A DNA stretch of 64,000 bases from Thermomicrobiales bacterium (GTDB lineage: Bacteria > Chloroflexota > Chloroflexia > Thermomicrobiales > UBA6265). Shown here one piece after another: positions 17,462 to 27,228 of this stretch; the first letter of the stretch is position 1; the number at the start of each line of letters is the position of its first letter. Position numbers and translations under genes: made by a program. The notes beneath the pieces are model-generated. The model had not been told where the DNA came from. It worked only from the letters and a program-made list of their open reading frames with translations, and made no database searches. The stretch is taken from positions 1 through 64,000 of the forward strand of contig JAWKPF010000007.1 in assembly GCA_041390825.1 (NCBI GenBank), given 5' to 3'.

Positions 17462-18682
17462 ATGGTCATGACGGAAAAGCAGGCACTCGACGGGCTCTAC
17501 TCCAGGCGAGGGCGAAATGTCTCGCCTCCACGTGTTGGGGATCCTTCGAAGTCCGCGAACATGATCTCCTTCATCTACGGATTCCCCGACCCGGACTCCC
17601 TGCCGGCTGCCTCTGTAGCGGATGCGGCGGTGAAAGCGCTCGATGCCAACGGGAAATGGGCGCTGCAATATGGCGCGACCATGGGTGTTAAGCCACTGGT
17701 CGATGTGCTCATCGAGAAGCTCGAGCGCGATCAGGGAATCGTGGCAAAACCAGAAAACGTAATGATCACTGCCGGTGGTTCACAGGCAGTGGGGCTCATC
17801 ATCGACCTGTTCGTCGATTGGGACGACACGGTCTTGATGGAAGCTCCCACCTGGATGGGCTTTATCTGGGCACTCAAGAACGTTGGCGCGAAGCAGATCG
17901 CGATTCCCATGCAGAACGATGGCATGGACATGGATGCGCTGCGTGCGACGCTCGAATCGCTCCGTGCCGACGGTGTGACGCCCAAGATGATCTACGTCAT
18001 CCCGAACTTCCAGAACCCGACTGGAATATCGATGTCGCTCGAAAAGCGGAAAGAGCTGATCGAACTTGCGCATGAATTCGGCACCATCATTTTCGAAGAC
18101 GACGCGTATCACGATCTTCGCTTCTCGGGCGAGAAGATTCCATCGATCTATGCCCTGGATCCGTATGGACTCACCATCTACACGGCCACCTTCTCGAAGA
18201 CGATGGGCGCGGGCATGCGGCTTGGCTGGTTGGTGGCCCCGAAAGAAGTCATCGATCACCTCGGCGTGCTCAAGGTCGATGGCGGGACGAACATCTTCGG
18301 TTCCTATGTGGCAGCCGAGTGGATTCCAGCGAACCTGTCCGATCACCTCGTGACCTTGCGGGAGATCTATCACCGGCGCAAGCTCCTCATGCTGGACGCG
18401 CTCGAAAAACACATGCCAGAAGGGACCACCTGGACGGATCCCGAAGGCGGTTTCTTTGTGTGGGTCACCCTGCCAGAAGGGATCGACACGTTGGAGCTCC
18501 TGCCTCGGGCTCGTGAGATGGGCATCGAATATATGCCGGGCGGGAGTTGCTACCCGGGCGAGGGAGGCGAGAACCAACTGCGCCTCTCCTACTCATTCGC
18601 CAGTGACGACAAGATCGAACCCGGTATCGAGATCCTGGGCACGTTGGTCAAGGGCGAACTGCTGGAGTCGACATCCCGGTAG
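17462..18682 (+). CDS. PLP-dependent aminotransferase, class I/II (LysN/2-aminoadipate type)
   Basis: The product has 406 residues. ALQYGATMGVKPLVDVL and NVMITAGGSQAVG form the cofactor phosphate region, IPNFQNPTG the carboxylate contact, FEDDAYHDLRF the pyridine-binding aspartate, and TFSKTMGAGMRLGW the Schiff-base lysine and its neighbours. This pattern fits the LysN/ARO8 group (2-aminoadipate, branched-chain or aromatic amino acids) and the catalytic half of MocR regulators. There is no DNA-binding domain. The amino donor and acceptor cannot be fixed from context. Confidence 0.9.
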   Translation: MVMTEKQALDGLYSRRGRNVSPPRVGDPSKSANMISFIYGFPDPDSLPAASVADAAVKALDANGKWALQYGATMGVKPLVDVLIEKLERDQGIVAKPENVMITAGGSQAVGLIIDLFVDWDDTVLMEAPTWMGFIWALKNVGAKQIAIPMQNDGMDMDALRATLESLRADGVTPKMIYVIPNFQNPTGISMSLEKRKELIELAHEFGTIIFEDDAYHDLRFSGEKIPSIYALDPYGLTIYTATFSKTMGAGMRLGWLVAPKEVIDHLGVLKVDGGTNIFGSYVAAEWIPANLSDHLVTLREIYHRRKLLMLDALEKHMPEGTTWTDPEGGFFVWVTLPEGIDTLELLPRAREMGIEYMPGGSCYPGEGGENQLRLSYSFASDDKIEPGIEILGTLVKGELLESTSR

Positions 18683-18786
18683 CGTCGCGTTCCGCAGCCT
18701 CGGCTGCGTACGTATACTGTTCGTGACGGTCACAGTCGGTCGAACGCGCCCCGCACTCGGGTGGGGAAAACGTATCGATCCGAGCT

Positions 18787-20979
18787 GTGACCCGCGAGCA
18801 GATGCCCGGCAACGATCAATCGCCACCGCCTGTAAGTACCACCCCTGATCGCCGCCCTGCCGGCGCACTGTTCGACCGTGCGCGGTCGCGCATGGCGGGG
18901 GTCCCTGGCAGGCTCCGCAACGCATCCGGACGATCGCGGCGGATCGACTCGACACTCGCCGACCTCCCATGGCGCATTGTCATTGGATTGTTGCTGGCTG
19001 GATTGCCGATCGCGCTCTTGGCATTGATCGCCGGTGACTGGAGCGTCTCACAGGCCGGGATTGTGGCACTGGCGTTGATCGCGCTGTCGGCGTATCTCGC
19101 GGACTGGGTGGGCGGACTGTCGGCGCTGGCGATCTCGTTCCTATTGCTCGATCTGCTCTTTGTCGACACCCGCACGGGCATGGCGCGTCCGGCCGCTCGC
19201 GAAGATCGTGTCTCGCTGTTGGTCTTTTCGCTTGCCGCTTTGCTCATCATCTGGCTGGTGCAACGCGTCAAGGCGGAAGGCACCGAGGACCGTCAGTCCG
19301 CCATTGCGGCGCGATCGGCGGCGACGGCGCTTTCTGCAATCGAGACGATTGCCGGCACCCAACAACGGCTCTCATATCCGGAACGAAAGCAGATCTACGA
19401 CGCCATCGTGCACAACGTGGTTGGGCTGAACCGCGCACATGCGGGAGCGTTGATGCTGAGTGTGCCCGGCACCGACGATTTCTTGCCCGACGCGACATAT
19501 GGGTTCGGCGCGGATGCGCAAGACACACTACGACTTGAGGGCGAACGCGAGGGGATCGTGCACCGCATTGGGGTCGAGCGTCGCCCACTCCAGGTGTATG
19601 ACCTACGCGGTTCGGCTACGAGCGAGCTCCGGGCGACTCCGGTCCGGTCGCTCCTGGGTGCGCCGATCTTGTCGCCGGACGATCGTATTCTCGGTGTCTT
19701 GATGATCGGGCTCTTCGTCCCGCACCGCTATTCGAATGCCGAGGTCAAGAAGCTCGAAGCCTATGCGTCCCAGGTCGCGGGTATTCTGGAAACGATGAGC
19801 GCGACCGGCGAGCGCGAGTTCGAGTTACAGCAAGCGCGGGACGAGCAACGCCGGCTGGAGCGCGTGATTGCCGCCATACCCGAAGCAGTGATCGTGGTCG
19901 CTCCCGATCGTTCAGTGGTGGCGACCAACGCCGTGGCGGACGAACTGTTCATCCATGGGATCGAGCAGGATTTTTCGCGCCATCTGCTTGCACCCGATGG
20001 AGAGCCGTTCAGCGACGAGGAACTGCCGATTCAGCGCGCCATGGAATCGGGGGAAACGGTCGAAGGCATCGAGTTGGCGATCGACCGGGGAGACGGGCAC
20101 CTCCGCCCGCTGTTGGCCAGCGCCGCTCCGATCATGGACCAGGCGGGGAAGGTGACCGCAGTCGTCGGCGCCTTCCGGGACATCACGACGCTCAAGGAGG
20201 CCGCCCGCATCAAGGACGAGTTCGTGTCGGTGGTGTCGCATGAGTTGCGGTCTCCATTGACCCCCATACGTGGTTACGTCCAGTTGGTGGCACGAGAACT
20301 GGCACGAGAAGGAAATCATGAGCTGCACGTCAAGCGGCTGAACTCGATCGACGCGCACGTGGTGCGGTTGGCAAGGCTGGTCGACGATCTGCTCGATGTT
20401 TCACGCCTGCGTGCCGGATCGCTGGAAATTCGGCCCATTCCCTCCGATCTCGTCGAACTGACGAAGGATGCTGTTTTCGTACGGTCCGAAGGAGAAAATG
20501 CAACGCGCATCGAGTTCGTGCCAAAACGGGCATCGATTTCCGGCGAATGGGACCCCGATCGAATCCTCCAGGTCGTCGACAACCTGGTCGGAAATGCGCT
20601 CAAGTACAGCCCTCCGAGCGGAAGCGTGACCGTCACGGTGGATGTACTCGACGGGCGGGCCATGATCTCGGTTGCCGACGAGGGCCCGGGGATTCCTGAA
20701 TCTGACCGGCAGGACATTTTCGGAGCGTTTTTCCGAACCGAGGACGCCACCAGCAGTCAAGCTCCGGGTCTTGGGCTGGGACTCTACATTTGCCGCGAAC
20801 TCGTGCGGGCCCACGATGGAACCATCGAAGTCGACGAGGCCCCCGGCGGTGGCGCGGAGTTCCGTGTGCTGCTTCCGATGACCGAGGCGTCTGACGCGCC
20901 AATCACCCCGGTGCAGCTCGAGTTGTCACCAGAGTTGATCGACACTGCCACCGCGGTCGAAATCAGTGCGGGGTCGTAG
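18787..20979 (+). CDS. Membrane sensor histidine kinase with GAF and PAS domains
   Basis: The product has 730 residues from a GTG; an ATG at 18802 is also possible. Four close transmembrane helices (about residues 60-165) resemble the KdpD-type sensor region. A GAF domain (about 200-340), a coiled coil and a PAS domain (about 365-470) follow. The kinase core has the H box VSHELRSPLTPI, N box NLVGNALKYSPP, G1 DEGPGIP and G2 GLGLGLYI. No response regulator gene is adjacent, so it is an orphan kinase. TATACT at 18713-18718 could be its -10 element. Confidence 0.88.
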   Translation: MTREQMPGNDQSPPPVSTTPDRRPAGALFDRARSRMAGVPGRLRNASGRSRRIDSTLADLPWRIVIGLLLAGLPIALLALIAGDWSVSQAGIVALALIALSAYLADWVGGLSALAISFLLLDLLFVDTRTGMARPAAREDRVSLLVFSLAALLIIWLVQRVKAEGTEDRQSAIAARSAATALSAIETIAGTQQRLSYPERKQIYDAIVHNVVGLNRAHAGALMLSVPGTDDFLPDATYGFGADAQDTLRLEGEREGIVHRIGVERRPLQVYDLRGSATSELRATPVRSLLGAPILSPDDRILGVLMIGLFVPHRYSNAEVKKLEAYASQVAGILETMSATGEREFELQQARDEQRRLERVIAAIPEAVIVVAPDRSVVATNAVADELFIHGIEQDFSRHLLAPDGEPFSDEELPIQRAMESGETVEGIELAIDRGDGHLRPLLASAAPIMDQAGKVTAVVGAFRDITTLKEAARIKDEFVSVVSHELRSPLTPIRGYVQLVARELAREGNHELHVKRLNSIDAHVVRLARLVDDLLDVSRLRAGSLEIRPIPSDLVELTKDAVFVRSEGENATRIEFVPKRASISGEWDPDRILQVVDNLVGNALKYSPPSGSVTVTVDVLDGRAMISVADEGPGIPESDRQDIFGAFFRTEDATSSQAPGLGLGLYICRELVRAHDGTIEVDEAPGGGAEFRVLLPMTEASDAPITPVQLELSPELIDTATAVEISAGS

Positions 20980-21112
20980 GCAGCGCTCTCGGCGCACGGC
21001 ACCTTGTCAGTCTGCGGCCAGGGCAGCGACTCGCAGCGAAAAGCACGAGCGTCACACATTGGCGACCGTACGCGAGTTTGTCGCCAGCCGCGTGACCGCG
21101 CAAACGCGAATG

Positions 21113-23191
21113 TCAGCGATAGCGGACTCGGCTGTTGGACGGGCGTCGGGTCGGTATCAGCTTTGGCTTGCGTCGCGCCAGGCCACGAGAGATGAGCAGG
21201 CCCGCTGACGCCAACGCCACCAAACCCAGACCTCCGATGAGGAATGGGCTGATCGACGACGTCGACGCCGCCGCGTTGTTCTGCGGAACTCCAACCACAA
21301 AGCGCGCCAGCCCATCGATCTCAGTGGAGATGCTGCCTGCATCCGAATCGGTTACTGGCATGAGCTTGAGCGAACTGCCCTCGACCCGATAGATGCGTGC
21401 GTTCTCTGACATCGACGCCGACTGCAGCGCAATGGTGAGCAGCGCCGGGGACTGCAACGAGCCGGCTTGCCCATCCGCCGCACTGAAGGCAACGTCGAAC
21501 GCTGTGCCGGGCACCGCAGCGATCCCGGCCACTTGCGGAACAACCTTGTCATCCACAGGTTTGATCATGACGGTGGTCTGGTCGGCGAGGCAGTCCTCCG
21601 GCACGATCACCGTAGCTCCGAATGGCGATCGCAAGGTGCCCCCTTGCGTGCCGAGCGTGATGGCGTACATGCCATCCGCGCCAGACGCTGGCCCCAGCTT
21701 CGAGTCGGGCGACTCGCTGAGCGATTGAGCTGACGTCGACACCGGTGTGCGGACTTCGGCCGCCACCGCATCGTCTTCGTCGTCCTCCGACGCACGCTCA
21801 TCGACCAGGCCGTAGTCGGGTCCGTTGGCCTCTGGTCCGCCCGAAGCGTCTCCCGCAAAGCCAATCGGATTGGCGATCACCTGCGAAACGACCTCGCTAT
21901 TTGCCTCCGAGATACCGGTGCCGTCACCGTGCGCCTGTCCGGTTTCGCTCGGGGCAGGAGCTCCCAGATCACCGGAGCCGCTCTTCCCAACGACCTCGAT
22001 GGAGCACGAATCGATCTCGTTGCCGGTCGAGTCGTAAACCGACATGGTCGCCGTCCCCACCTCTTCCGGCGCCATCCAGATCAGCGCGATGGTCGCTCCC
22101 GGGCCAAGACCGCCGGAGATAGTCGATCCGCCGTCCATGTAGGGCTGGAAGTCGGTGTTCGGTGTCTCGATTGGCCAGTAGCCAGAGGAGGACGTCACCG
22201 AAACTCCACCCGAACCTGACAGGGCGACTCTGGCCTCCATCGACGCGGAGGCCGTCGCGGGACACTGAAGATCGGTAACTGTGTTGGCCGCCGCCTGTGC
22301 CGCAACCCCGTGGACGGTAGTCGTCGCCTCGGAAAGGAGCTTGTCGTCCGACATGCGGTAGGCCCCAAACGTGACAGTCAAGTCTCCCTCGGTGGTTGGA
22401 GCCTGCCAATCGACGGTCGTCCCGGCAGCCATCGCGATCCCGGTGTCCCCCGTCGCCAGGAAGTAACCGTCGCTTGCAACGAGGTAAACCTCTCCGCTGC
22501 CGTCGAGCCCGATGCTGGCGATCTCTGAGCTCGCCACGGTGGAAGGAACGCCGATCGCGGACACGGAGATTCCGTCGGACGGCTCCACCGTCGGAGATGC
22601 ACCGGCCGCCGGCCCCTCTTCCTCTACTTCTCCGCCGGATTCGGGAATGACGAGGGAGGAGAGCGAGTTGGCGATGCCCATCGTCGTGTCGCCGGTCATG
22701 TTGTGGCTCTCGACCGTATAGACGACAGCCCCGACTTGCCAATAGACCAGATCGTAGATCGGGGTCACATCATGCCAGGCCGGATACCCCATGACCGAAT
22801 CGTTCTGCTCGAGCTGCACGTTGCGGTCGTAGTACGAGAATGCCGGGATCTCGCCCCAAGCAGTGCCGGTGATGCGCAGATACGTCGGCGGTGCGCCGGG
22901 AATTAGCCAATAGAGGCTGTAGTAGCCATCGCTCGCCTGGACTTCCGGTTCCCCCGAGAAGGGCGCCGGCACGTAGCTCGGCACCAGGACATCGATGCCG
23001 ATCGCCAGGCGAATTGCCGTCTCAAAGGTCATCCAATCCGGCAACTGTTTCGCGCTCTCGACTGCGCGTGGAGATTGGCCAGGCGCGGCCCCCGCTGGAT
23101 GGAGGAAGACCGAAAGCGCGAACGCAACGACCGCGATCACGCCCACGATATGCGGGAACTTCCTGCCCATGCCGGGCATTCGATACTTCAT
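21113..23191 (-). CDS. Large secreted, C-terminally anchored surface protein
   Basis: From the ATG beginning MKYRMPGMGRKFPHIVG the protein has 692 residues; an ATG at 23254 with GGAAG upstream is an alternative. A signal peptide (VVAFALSVFLHPAGA) comes first. The next 130 residues (FETAIRLAIGIDVLVPSYVP to YTVESHNM) resemble DUF4367-type sensor domains. Several Ser/Gly/Glu-rich and beta-rich segments follow. A ZU5-like stretch (GGTLRSPFGATVIVPEDC) precedes the terminal transmembrane helix (FLIGGLGLVALASAGLLI) and a very basic tail. It is probably held in the membrane with its bulk outside. Function unknown. Confidence 0.72.
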   Translation of the reverse strand: MKYRMPGMGRKFPHIVGVIAVVAFALSVFLHPAGAAPGQSPRAVESAKQLPDWMTFETAIRLAIGIDVLVPSYVPAPFSGEPEVQASDGYYSLYWLIPGAPPTYLRITGTAWGEIPAFSYYDRNVQLEQNDSVMGYPAWHDVTPIYDLVYWQVGAVVYTVESHNMTGDTTMGIANSLSSLVIPESGGEVEEEGPAAGASPTVEPSDGISVSAIGVPSTVASSEIASIGLDGSGEVYLVASDGYFLATGDTGIAMAAGTTVDWQAPTTEGDLTVTFGAYRMSDDKLLSEATTTVHGVAAQAAANTVTDLQCPATASASMEARVALSGSGGVSVTSSSGYWPIETPNTDFQPYMDGGSTISGGLGPGATIALIWMAPEEVGTATMSVYDSTGNEIDSCSIEVVGKSGSGDLGAPAPSETGQAHGDGTGISEANSEVVSQVIANPIGFAGDASGGPEANGPDYGLVDERASEDDEDDAVAAEVRTPVSTSAQSLSESPDSKLGPASGADGMYAITLGTQGGTLRSPFGATVIVPEDCLADQTTVMIKPVDDKVVPQVAGIAAVPGTAFDVAFSAADGQAGSLQSPALLTIALQSASMSENARIYRVEGSSLKLMPVTDSDAGSISTEIDGLARFVVGVPQNNAAASTSSISPFLIGGLGLVALASAGLLISRGLARRKPKLIPTRRPSNSRVRYR

Positions 23192-23519
23192 CTCGTGGTC
23201 CCACCCAGTCGGGATCTTCGGACCATGGCTCCTTTGATGTGAAGAATTCGGCATGAATGCTTCCGGCAGTCCCGAATCGACTCCGGCAAGGCGCATTCCT
23301 GCACCCTACAGGGTACCACCCCGACCTGAAGCCGACGACCGATCAGCGGTTGTGATGCTGCGCCCGATCCGTGACGTTTCCTTGATGAGGAATCGGGATG
23401 GGCAGTATATTCGTGCGAACCTTCACAAGAACTCACCGGCTCGAAGATTCGCGTCGCATGGAAGTGGCATTGGGGGACATGCCGTCCGTGGAGGCCAACT
23501 GCATCCTAGGAGTGATCTC
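23192..23519. other. Intergenic region between divergent genes (328 bases)
   Basis: The region separates the surface-protein gene from the ABC importer operon. It holds one credible plus-strand promoter (23382-23411). Open frames that run through it have no ribosome-binding sites, and I see no RNA gene. Confidence 0.6.
23382..23411 (+). promoter_or_regulatory. Promoter for the ABC importer operon
   Basis: TTGATG (23382-23387) and TATATT (23406-23411) are spaced by 18 bases, close to the sigma-70 consensus. Transcription would start about 100 bases before the GTG of the solute-binding protein gene. Confidence 0.55.
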
Positions 23520-25241
23520 GTGACTGACAAAGAGAAAGCAGCATTCTTTCGCCATGCGCTGAACGGCCGAATGGACCGTCGCCAGGTCATCGATACCGGC
23601 CTCAGGCTTGGTATTGCGACACCGCTGCTCACAGCGCTGGCGGCGATGCCAGCTGTGGCGAAAGCGGCGCCCGGCCAACGTCCAACAGCAAAGGCCATCA
23701 AGGGGCAGGAAATCGACTCGGGAACCTTGACCGTCGTCTTCGAAGGTGGGACGAACGATATCGATCCGCATTCGTCGTACACGACGCTTGGTTCCATGGT
23801 CTGCCTGGCGTGTTACGAAATGCTTGTCCAGTACAAGGGCGACAGCACATTTGAATACGCCCCTATGCTGGCCGACTCGTGGGAAATCAGCGCCGACCTC
23901 TCGACCTATACATTCACGCTGCCCGAGAACGTGCTCTTCCAGGATGGCACGGTTTGCGATGCCGAGGCCGTGAAGAAGTCGTTCACGCGCTTCCGGCAGA
24001 TGGAGCGTGGCCCGTATATCGTGATCGCGCGCTTCGTCGACGATCCGGAGACGCAAATCGAAGTGGTCGACCCGGTGACGATTCGGTTCAACCTGGGCAA
24101 ACCGCAGCCGCTCTTCCTGGCCGCGATGGCGTCGTCGTTCGGACCCTTCATCGTCAGTCCGACGGCCTGGGAAGAGAATGCGACCGACGACGATCCGTTC
24201 GCGCACGAATGGTTCAGCTACAACGCAGCGGGAACTGGCCCTTACCGACTCGTCGAGAATACGCTCAACGAAGGCGTGACCCTCGAGAAGTACGAGGACT
24301 ATCACCGGGGATGGGAAGGGAACCATTTCTCCGAGGTCTTCATCCGCAACGTTCCAGAATCGGCCACTCGGCGCCAACTCATGGAACAAGGCGAGGCCGA
24401 TGTCACGACGTATAACTTGCTGGCGTCCGATGTCGAGGAGCTCCAGAAAGACGAGTCGCTCAACGTTCAGATCTACGACTCGACCCGCGTCAATTGGGCG
24501 ATCCTGAACGTCCCGGTGCTCAAAACGGTCGAGGCGCGCCAGGGATTGTGCTATGCCTTCCCCTACCAGGAGAACATCGATTCGATCAACAAGGGGCTGA
24601 TGAAGCGTTCCGGCCCGATCCCTTCGACGATGCGAGGATATGACCCGGATGCTTTCCTCTTCCCGACCGACCTCGATAAGGCCAAGGAACTCCTGATCGC
24701 TGGCGGCTTCCAGGAAGGCGACTCGTTCGAGTACATGGTCACGTCGAGCACCGCCGACGACAAGACCACCGCCCAGCTTTTCCAGGCGAATCTCAATCAG
24801 ATCGGTTTCGACCTGAACATCACCGAGGTCGATCTGGCCACCTATGACGACATGATCTATGGCGCGATGCCCGCGGAAGAACGCCCATCGATCATGGGCG
24901 GTTGGGCCTGGTGGCCAGACTACAACGATCCCTGGAACCAGCTTGCCCCGAACTTCCTCGCCTCAGCGATGAATGGCAATGGAGCCAACGGAGGCGGTTA
25001 TGTCAATGAACGCTTCGAAGAGCTGATGGCGCAGGCCGAGAACTTCACCGTCGAGGAAGAGCTGGATACCCTCATGAAGGAAATCCAGCAGATTCTGATC
25101 GAGGACGATCCTGCCGCCATCTTCTACGGAGAAACGCGGTACTACACCATCCTGCAGAAGAACATCGGAGGGTTCGTTCCAAATCCGCTCTATCTGGGCA
25201 CCTATCTCTTCTACGACATGTACCGTGAGGAGGAGGCGTAG
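23520..25241 (+). CDS. ABC transporter solute-binding protein, peptide/nickel family (SBP_bac_5)
   Basis: The GTG start has AGGAG seven bases upstream, giving 573 residues. The leader has RMDRRQVIDTG followed by a hydrophobic stretch to AAPGQ, consistent with twin-arginine export. TLTVVFEGGTNDIDPHSSY opens the SBP family 5 fold, and YAPMLADSWEISADLSTYTF is its signature block. Family members bind oligopeptides, dipeptides, nickel or sugars outside the cell. The two permease genes follow at once. The ligand is not evident. Confidence 0.92.
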   Translation: MTDKEKAAFFRHALNGRMDRRQVIDTGLRLGIATPLLTALAAMPAVAKAAPGQRPTAKAIKGQEIDSGTLTVVFEGGTNDIDPHSSYTTLGSMVCLACYEMLVQYKGDSTFEYAPMLADSWEISADLSTYTFTLPENVLFQDGTVCDAEAVKKSFTRFRQMERGPYIVIARFVDDPETQIEVVDPVTIRFNLGKPQPLFLAAMASSFGPFIVSPTAWEENATDDDPFAHEWFSYNAAGTGPYRLVENTLNEGVTLEKYEDYHRGWEGNHFSEVFIRNVPESATRRQLMEQGEADVTTYNLLASDVEELQKDESLNVQIYDSTRVNWAILNVPVLKTVEARQGLCYAFPYQENIDSINKGLMKRSGPIPSTMRGYDPDAFLFPTDLDKAKELLIAGGFQEGDSFEYMVTSSTADDKTTAQLFQANLNQIGFDLNITEVDLATYDDMIYGAMPAEERPSIMGGWAWWPDYNDPWNQLAPNFLASAMNGNGANGGGYVNERFEELMAQAENFTVEEELDTLMKEIQQILIEDDPAAIFYGETRYYTILQKNIGGFVPNPLYLGTYLFYDMYREEEA

Positions 25242-25285
25242 CGCGAGCGATCGACCTGGGGCTGCGTGGAGCGAAGGATTGACGC

Positions 25286-26293
25286 GTGATCGCACGACTC
25301 ATCATCCGCCGGATGTTCTTTCTCGTCCTGGTTCTCCTGGGACTTTCGATCATCACCTTCACCCTTTCGCATCTCGTGCCGGCCGACCCCGCGCGCATGA
25401 TTGCCGGCCCACGCGCGAGCAAGGCCGCGGTCGAAAAGATCCGCGAGGACTACGGTCTCAACGATCCGCTCCCGGTCCAATACGTCGACTACGTCAAGGG
25501 TGTTGTCCAACTCGATTTCGGCACATCGTTCAGTTCACGCAGACCTGTGCGCGAGGACCTTGGCCGCTACCTGCCGGCAACTATCGAGCTCGGACTGTAC
25601 GCCTTCCTGATCGCCACGGCGATCGGCATTCCTCTTGGCGTCGCATCGGCGGTGAAGCGTGATTCGTGGATCGACCACGTTTCACGCTTCATTTCGATCT
25701 CCGGATTGGCCGTGCCAGTCTTCTGGCTAGCGCTGATGGCGCAGTACTTCTTTTTCGGGAAGCTGGGTTGGCTGCCGGATGGTCAACGGCTCCCGAACTC
25801 GGTCGATCCGCCCAGATCGATCACCCACCTCTACACCATAGACTCGCTCCTTACCGGGAACTGGGAAACGTTGCGCTATTCGGCCGAACATCTCCTGCTC
25901 CCGGTGATCGTGCTGGCGTATGGATCACTTGCTGTGGTGACCCGCATGGTGCGCGGCGGAATGATCGAGGTCCTGAACCAGGACTACATTCGCACCGCAC
26001 GGGCCAAAGGACTGGCGAGCAATGACGTGGTTCGCCGGCACGCACTCAAGAATGCGCTGCTCCCTACCGTCACCTCGCTCGGTCTCCAGGTCGGTCTGCT
26101 GTTTTCAGGCGCCTTCCTGGTGGAGATCGTTTTCTCCTGGCCGGGGGTTGGACGATATGCCGTCGACGCCATTCAGGCGGTTGATTACAACGCGACCATG
26201 GCGACGACGCTGGTCATCGCCGCGATCTTCGTCCTGGTCAACATGTTTGTCGACATCCTTTACCTCTTCCTCGACCCCAGGATTGCCTACTGA
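25286..26293 (+). CDS. ABC transporter permease, DppB/OppB type
   Basis: The GTG start has GAAGGA upstream; the product has 335 residues with six hydrophobic helices. The N-terminal signature (MIARLIIRRMFFLVLVLLG, then DPARMIAGP) and the EAA-type loop (DYIRTARAKGLASNDVVRRH) identify the DppB half of a peptide-type importer. Its stop overlaps the start of the second permease gene (TGATG), so the two are coupled. Confidence 0.94.
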   Translation: MIARLIIRRMFFLVLVLLGLSIITFTLSHLVPADPARMIAGPRASKAAVEKIREDYGLNDPLPVQYVDYVKGVVQLDFGTSFSSRRPVREDLGRYLPATIELGLYAFLIATAIGIPLGVASAVKRDSWIDHVSRFISISGLAVPVFWLALMAQYFFFGKLGWLPDGQRLPNSVDPPRSITHLYTIDSLLTGNWETLRYSAEHLLLPVIVLAYGSLAVVTRMVRGGMIEVLNQDYIRTARAKGLASNDVVRRHALKNALLPTVTSLGLQVGLLFSGAFLVEIVFSWPGVGRYAVDAIQAVDYNATMATTLVIAAIFVLVNMFVDILYLFLDPRIAY

Positions 26294-27228
26294 TGGAAGC
26301 TGACCGCATCGATGCCGCCACGCTCGCGACCGCGACCGGGATGGCTTCTCCGCTCGATCAAATGGGAACCGCCAAGCAGGAGAGCCAACTTCGCAGGAAT
26401 CTTCGGCGTTTTCTTGTCGACAACCGGCTGAACCTGGTCGGGGTCATCATCGTCGGACTGTTTCTCTTCCTGGCGGTGTTCGGCGAGCTTCTCGCGCCAC
26501 ATGATCCCTATGCGGCGGACATCACGAACTCCAAATTGCTCGGCCCATCGCTGTCGCACCCCATGGGAACAGACGAGCTGGGACGTGATGTCCTGAGCCG
26601 AATCATGACCGGCACCCGGGTTTCGGTGCAGGTCGCGCTCTTCGTTCTCGGGTTCGCAGTGCTGTTTGGCACCATCGTCGGACTGATTGCCGGCTACTGG
26701 GGTGGCTGGGTCGATGAAGTGCTCATGCGCCTGACCGACATGTTTTTGGCATTTCCCGCGCTGATCCTGGCCGTCGCTATCGCGGCATCCCTCGGACGCA
26801 ACCTGCGAAACACGATGATCGCGCTGGCAACCGTCTTCTGGCCCTGGTATGCCCGCCTGGTGCGCGCGCAAGTGCTTTCTATCAAGGAACGCGAGTTCGT
26901 ACAGGCAGCGCACAGCATCGGCATGTCGCGGTCGCGCATCATGCTGCGGCACATCCTGCCGAATGCCGCCTCAGTGATCATCATTCAATTGACACTCGAC
27001 GTCGGATTCGCAATCCTGGCGACCAGCTCACTCAGCTTCATCGGTCTGGGAGCGCAACCGCCATCGCCCGAATGGGGCACGATGATGTCGACCGCGCGCA
27101 ACTATTTTCGCGACGCGTGGTGGTACATGGCGTTCCCCGGTATCGCGTTGACGCTCACAGTCCTGGCGTTCAACCTGTTGGGCGATGGCCTGCAGGACGC
27201 GCTCGACCCGCGCTCAGGACGCCGCTGA
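26293..27228 (+). CDS. ABC transporter permease, DppC/OppC type
   Basis: The product has 311 residues. A cytoplasmic N-terminus with RRFLVDNRLNLVG precedes the first helix. HPMGTDELGRDVLSRIMTGT is the family block, and EREFVQAAHSIGMSRSRIML is the coupling loop that docks on the ATPase. No dppD/dppF-type ATPase gene lies next to it; the next gene is convergent and its end overlaps this one by 15 bases. The importer must take its ATPases from elsewhere in the genome. Confidence 0.94.
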   Translation: MEADRIDAATLATATGMASPLDQMGTAKQESQLRRNLRRFLVDNRLNLVGVIIVGLFLFLAVFGELLAPHDPYAADITNSKLLGPSLSHPMGTDELGRDVLSRIMTGTRVSVQVALFVLGFAVLFGTIVGLIAGYWGGWVDEVLMRLTDMFLAFPALILAVAIAASLGRNLRNTMIALATVFWPWYARLVRAQVLSIKEREFVQAAHSIGMSRSRIMLRHILPNAASVIIIQLTLDVGFAILATSSLSFIGLGAQPPSPEWGTMMSTARNYFRDAWWYMAFPGIALTLTVLAFNLLGDGLQDALDPRSGRR

